DNA of 6,756 nucleotides from Bacillota bacterium (lineage in GTDB: Bacteria > Bacillota > Clostridia > Acetivibrionales > DTU013). The stretch is taken from the NCBI GenBank assembly GCA_023435805.1, contig JAEZMC010000001.1:1-6756 (forward strand), in the 5' to 3' direction. The notes under the pieces were generated by a model that made no database searches, had not been told where the DNA came from, and worked only from the letters and a program-made list of their open reading frames with translations. The position numbers and the translations under genes were made by a program. This document shows positions 5,501 through 6,756 of this stretch, one piece after another. Position 1 is the first letter of the stretch; every line of letters starts with the position of its first letter.

Positions 5501-6223
5501 TCACGCTGTCTGTGGCTGGCGGCGGGCTGTTAAATAGGCAGCGCCGCCGAACAGCAGGAAGGTAATAAGGAAACTGACTGGCGCAAGCAGTATGCCGCCC
5601 GGTTCGCCGATGTGAAAATATGCTTTAAGCATACTGGTGATTGTAAAAAACCTGCTTGTGACAGGCAGAACGACCCACGAGGCGCCGAAGGCAACCCAGA
5701 ATACGGTCACAAAAACCTTGCCCAGCTTGTAGGCTAACGCACCGTATAGTAAGGAAAACGAGCCGATCAGGCTATAGAACATTGTCAGCCATAAGAACAT
5801 GGAAGCCGTTCCGGAGCCCGGATACATGTATAGCAGTATGTTTCCGCCGTCGGATTTCACCATGTTCAGCGCGCTGGAGAGGACGCCCTCCAGTTTGATC
5901 GCCAGGGTGGAGAGGGCTGCAAACAATGCAGACATGGAGATGATAGTGGTCGCCATGGAAAGGAGAATGCTGTTACGGGTATTGCCGAACATCAGCAGGT
6001 AGTTGAATGTTTCCTTGTAGTTTGCCATCACGTAGATGATAATAAATATGGCAGCTCCTAAGTAAAAACCGGCATTGACGCTGCCGCTAGAGTTTCCGCT
6101 CCTGGTGCTGAGGATCAGCACGGTTATGGCCAAATAGGCCGCGGCATAGATGCACGTAAAGGCTGTCATGCTTTTGAGCATATGCTTTATTTGAAACCGG
6201 ATACATTTCATAAGTCTGTCCAT
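5501..6223 (-). CDS. ABC transporter permease subunit, six transmembrane helices
   Basis: The protein has 240 residues and is strongly hydrophobic. Predicted helices lie at about 20-38, 51-68, 86-108, 139-163, 168-188 and 208-232, with a basic N-terminus (CIRFQIKHMLK) and a basic C-terminal tail (TARRQPQTA). The size and six-helix layout are typical of ABC-2-type exporter permeases in small Gram-positive operons, but there is no sharply diagnostic motif. It would form the membrane channel, probably as a dimer or with a second permease, and be driven by the ATPase encoded directly upstream on the same strand. The substrate is unknown: relatives handle peptides, antibiotics or membrane stress. 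The ATG at 6223 follows AGGAGG with a 7 bp spacer, and the Shine-Dalgarno sequence overlaps the ATPase stop codon, pointing to tight co-translation. Confidence 0.82.
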   Translation of the reverse strand: MDRLMKCIRFQIKHMLKSMTAFTCIYAAAYLAITVLILSTRSGNSSGSVNAGFYLGAAIFIIIYVMANYKETFNYLLMFGNTRNSILLSMATTIISMSALFAALSTLAIKLEGVLSSALNMVKSDGGNILLYMYPGSGTASMFLWLTMFYSLIGSFSLLYGALAYKLGKVFVTVFWVAFGASWVVLPVTSRFFTITSMLKAYFHIGEPGGILLAPVSFLITFLLFGGAAYLTARRQPQTA

Positions 6224-6230
6224 AATATTT

Positions 6231-6237
6231 CCTCCTA
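6231..6237 (-). promoter_or_regulatory. Permease ribosome binding site overlapping the ATPase stop codon
   Basis: Read on the minus strand, TAGGAGG combines the TAG stop of the ATPase gene (6237-6235) with the AGGAGG of the permease gene (6236-6231). Ribosomes terminating on the ATPase message sit on the permease initiation site, which favours translational coupling of the two subunits. Confidence 0.75.
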
Positions 6238-6756
6238 ATGATTTTCAGTCAGATAGATAAATAATTTCTGCACCGGTATCGGCGTGATATCTACCTGGTA
6301 ATTTGACATCTTTTTCAGTGTTTCGGTATCGAAATTCTCAAACACTGCAGCAATTTTAATATTGCCCACCATCTCACTGTGAAGAATCCTCAGCCCGGCA
6401 GTTGCTTGGTCAACGGCCTCGTTCCGGCCGGATACATAACGGGCCTTTTCCTTCAGCTCTTCCACCGTCAGCTGCTCCACCAATGCGCCTTCCTTCATGA
6501 TGATGGCTTCCTCAAATACATCGGCGGACTCTTCGATAAGATGCGTTGAGACGATAAAGGTACGGGGGTATTTGGTATAATCCTCTATCAGTTCCCTGTA
6601 AAATAGATCTCTCACCGCGGCGTCAAGCCCGAGCACGGGCTCGTCAAAAATGGTAAGCGGCGCTCGCGATGCAAGCCCAATGACAATTCGAAGAATGGAT
6701 TCATAGCCTCTCGACAATGTCTTGTATTTTTTCTTTTTATCCAGTTCGAATTTTTT
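6235..6756 (-). CDS. ABC transporter ATP-binding protein (YtrB-like), N-terminus cut by the window edge
   Basis: The reading frame is open to the last base, giving 173 visible residues, so the gene starts beyond the window. Visible motifs in order are KYKTLSRGYES (the ABC signature, LSRGY in place of LSGGQ), LASRAPLTIFDEPVLGLDA (Walker B with catalytic Glu, and D-loop), and TFIVSTHLIEE (switch histidine). About 95 residues of C-terminal regulatory region follow. Walker A and the Q-loop lie outside the window. The LSRGY signature is characteristic of ATPases in YtrB-like systems of Firmicutes, which often follow a GntR-type YtrA regulator. Such a gene may therefore lie just to the right (inference). 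A TTG within the signature at 6717 could be mistaken for a start but cannot be one. The protein energises the permease encoded 11 bp downstream. Confidence 0.93.
   Translation of the reverse strand, partial: KKFELDKKKKYKTLSRGYESILRIVIGLASRAPLTIFDEPVLGLDAAVRDLFYRELIEDYTKYPRTFIVSTHLIEESADVFEEAIIMKEGALVEQLTVEELKEKARYVSGRNEAVDQATAGLRILHSEMVGNIKIAAVFENFDTETLKKMSNYQVDITPIPVQKLFIYLTENH

Overview
The window looks like chromosomal DNA of a Gram-positive, probably endospore-forming member of the Firmicutes, most likely a clostridial relative. This is inferred from strong AGGAGG-type ribosome binding sites, a cytoplasm-type LysM/M14 wall peptidase of the kind associated with sporulating cells, a GntR/HutC regulator, and an ABC ATPase with the LSRGY signature of the YtrB-like group. 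Base composition is moderate and fairly even, and I see no IS element, CRISPR array, tRNA or rRNA. The species cannot be named from the sequence.

Layout. (1) Positions 1-126 hold the C-terminal end of a plus-strand alpha/beta hydrolase. It overlaps by 4 bp, tail to tail, a minus-strand gene (123-1394) for a peptidoglycan-binding/LysM/M14 metallopeptidase resembling gamma-D-glutamyl-L-diamino-acid endopeptidase I. (2) Positions 1395-1595 are a divergent intergenic region carrying a promoter and operator for a GntR/UTRA regulator (1596-2318). (3) Positions 2319-2440 hold a second promoter flanked by two operator-like palindromes, followed by a two-gene operon: a SIS-domain sugar-phosphate isomerase or deglycase (2441-3490) and a PfkB-family sugar kinase (3503-4426). 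(4) Positions 4427-4588 contain a good sigma-A-like promoter driving a NYN-LOTUS putative RNA-processing protein (4589-5341). (5) A long nested hairpin (5411-5455) lies between convergent genes and looks like a bidirectional terminator. (6) The right end is a minus-strand ABC exporter operon: a six-helix permease (5501-6223) preceded by its ATPase (6235-6756, cut by the window edge).

The most coherent unit is regulator-SIS-kinase. Three near-identical palindromes (consensus about TGGTTATAACCA) lie only at the two promoters of this unit. Two of them cover the predicted start sites and the third lies 52 bp (about five helical turns) upstream of one, so autorepression plus repression of the operon, perhaps by looping, is a specific testable model. 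The gene order R-B-D matches the core of Amadori-compound loci (fra for fructose-asparagine, frl for fructoselysine). In those pathways the kinase makes a 6-phospho Amadori compound and the SIS deglycase splits it into glucose-6-phosphate and an amine or amino acid. No transporter or amidohydrolase is present here, so the substrate remains unknown. The SIS protein keeps a Glu/His pair with the spacing found in both FraB-type deglycases and GlmS-type isomerases, so it could equally be an isomerase/deaminase.
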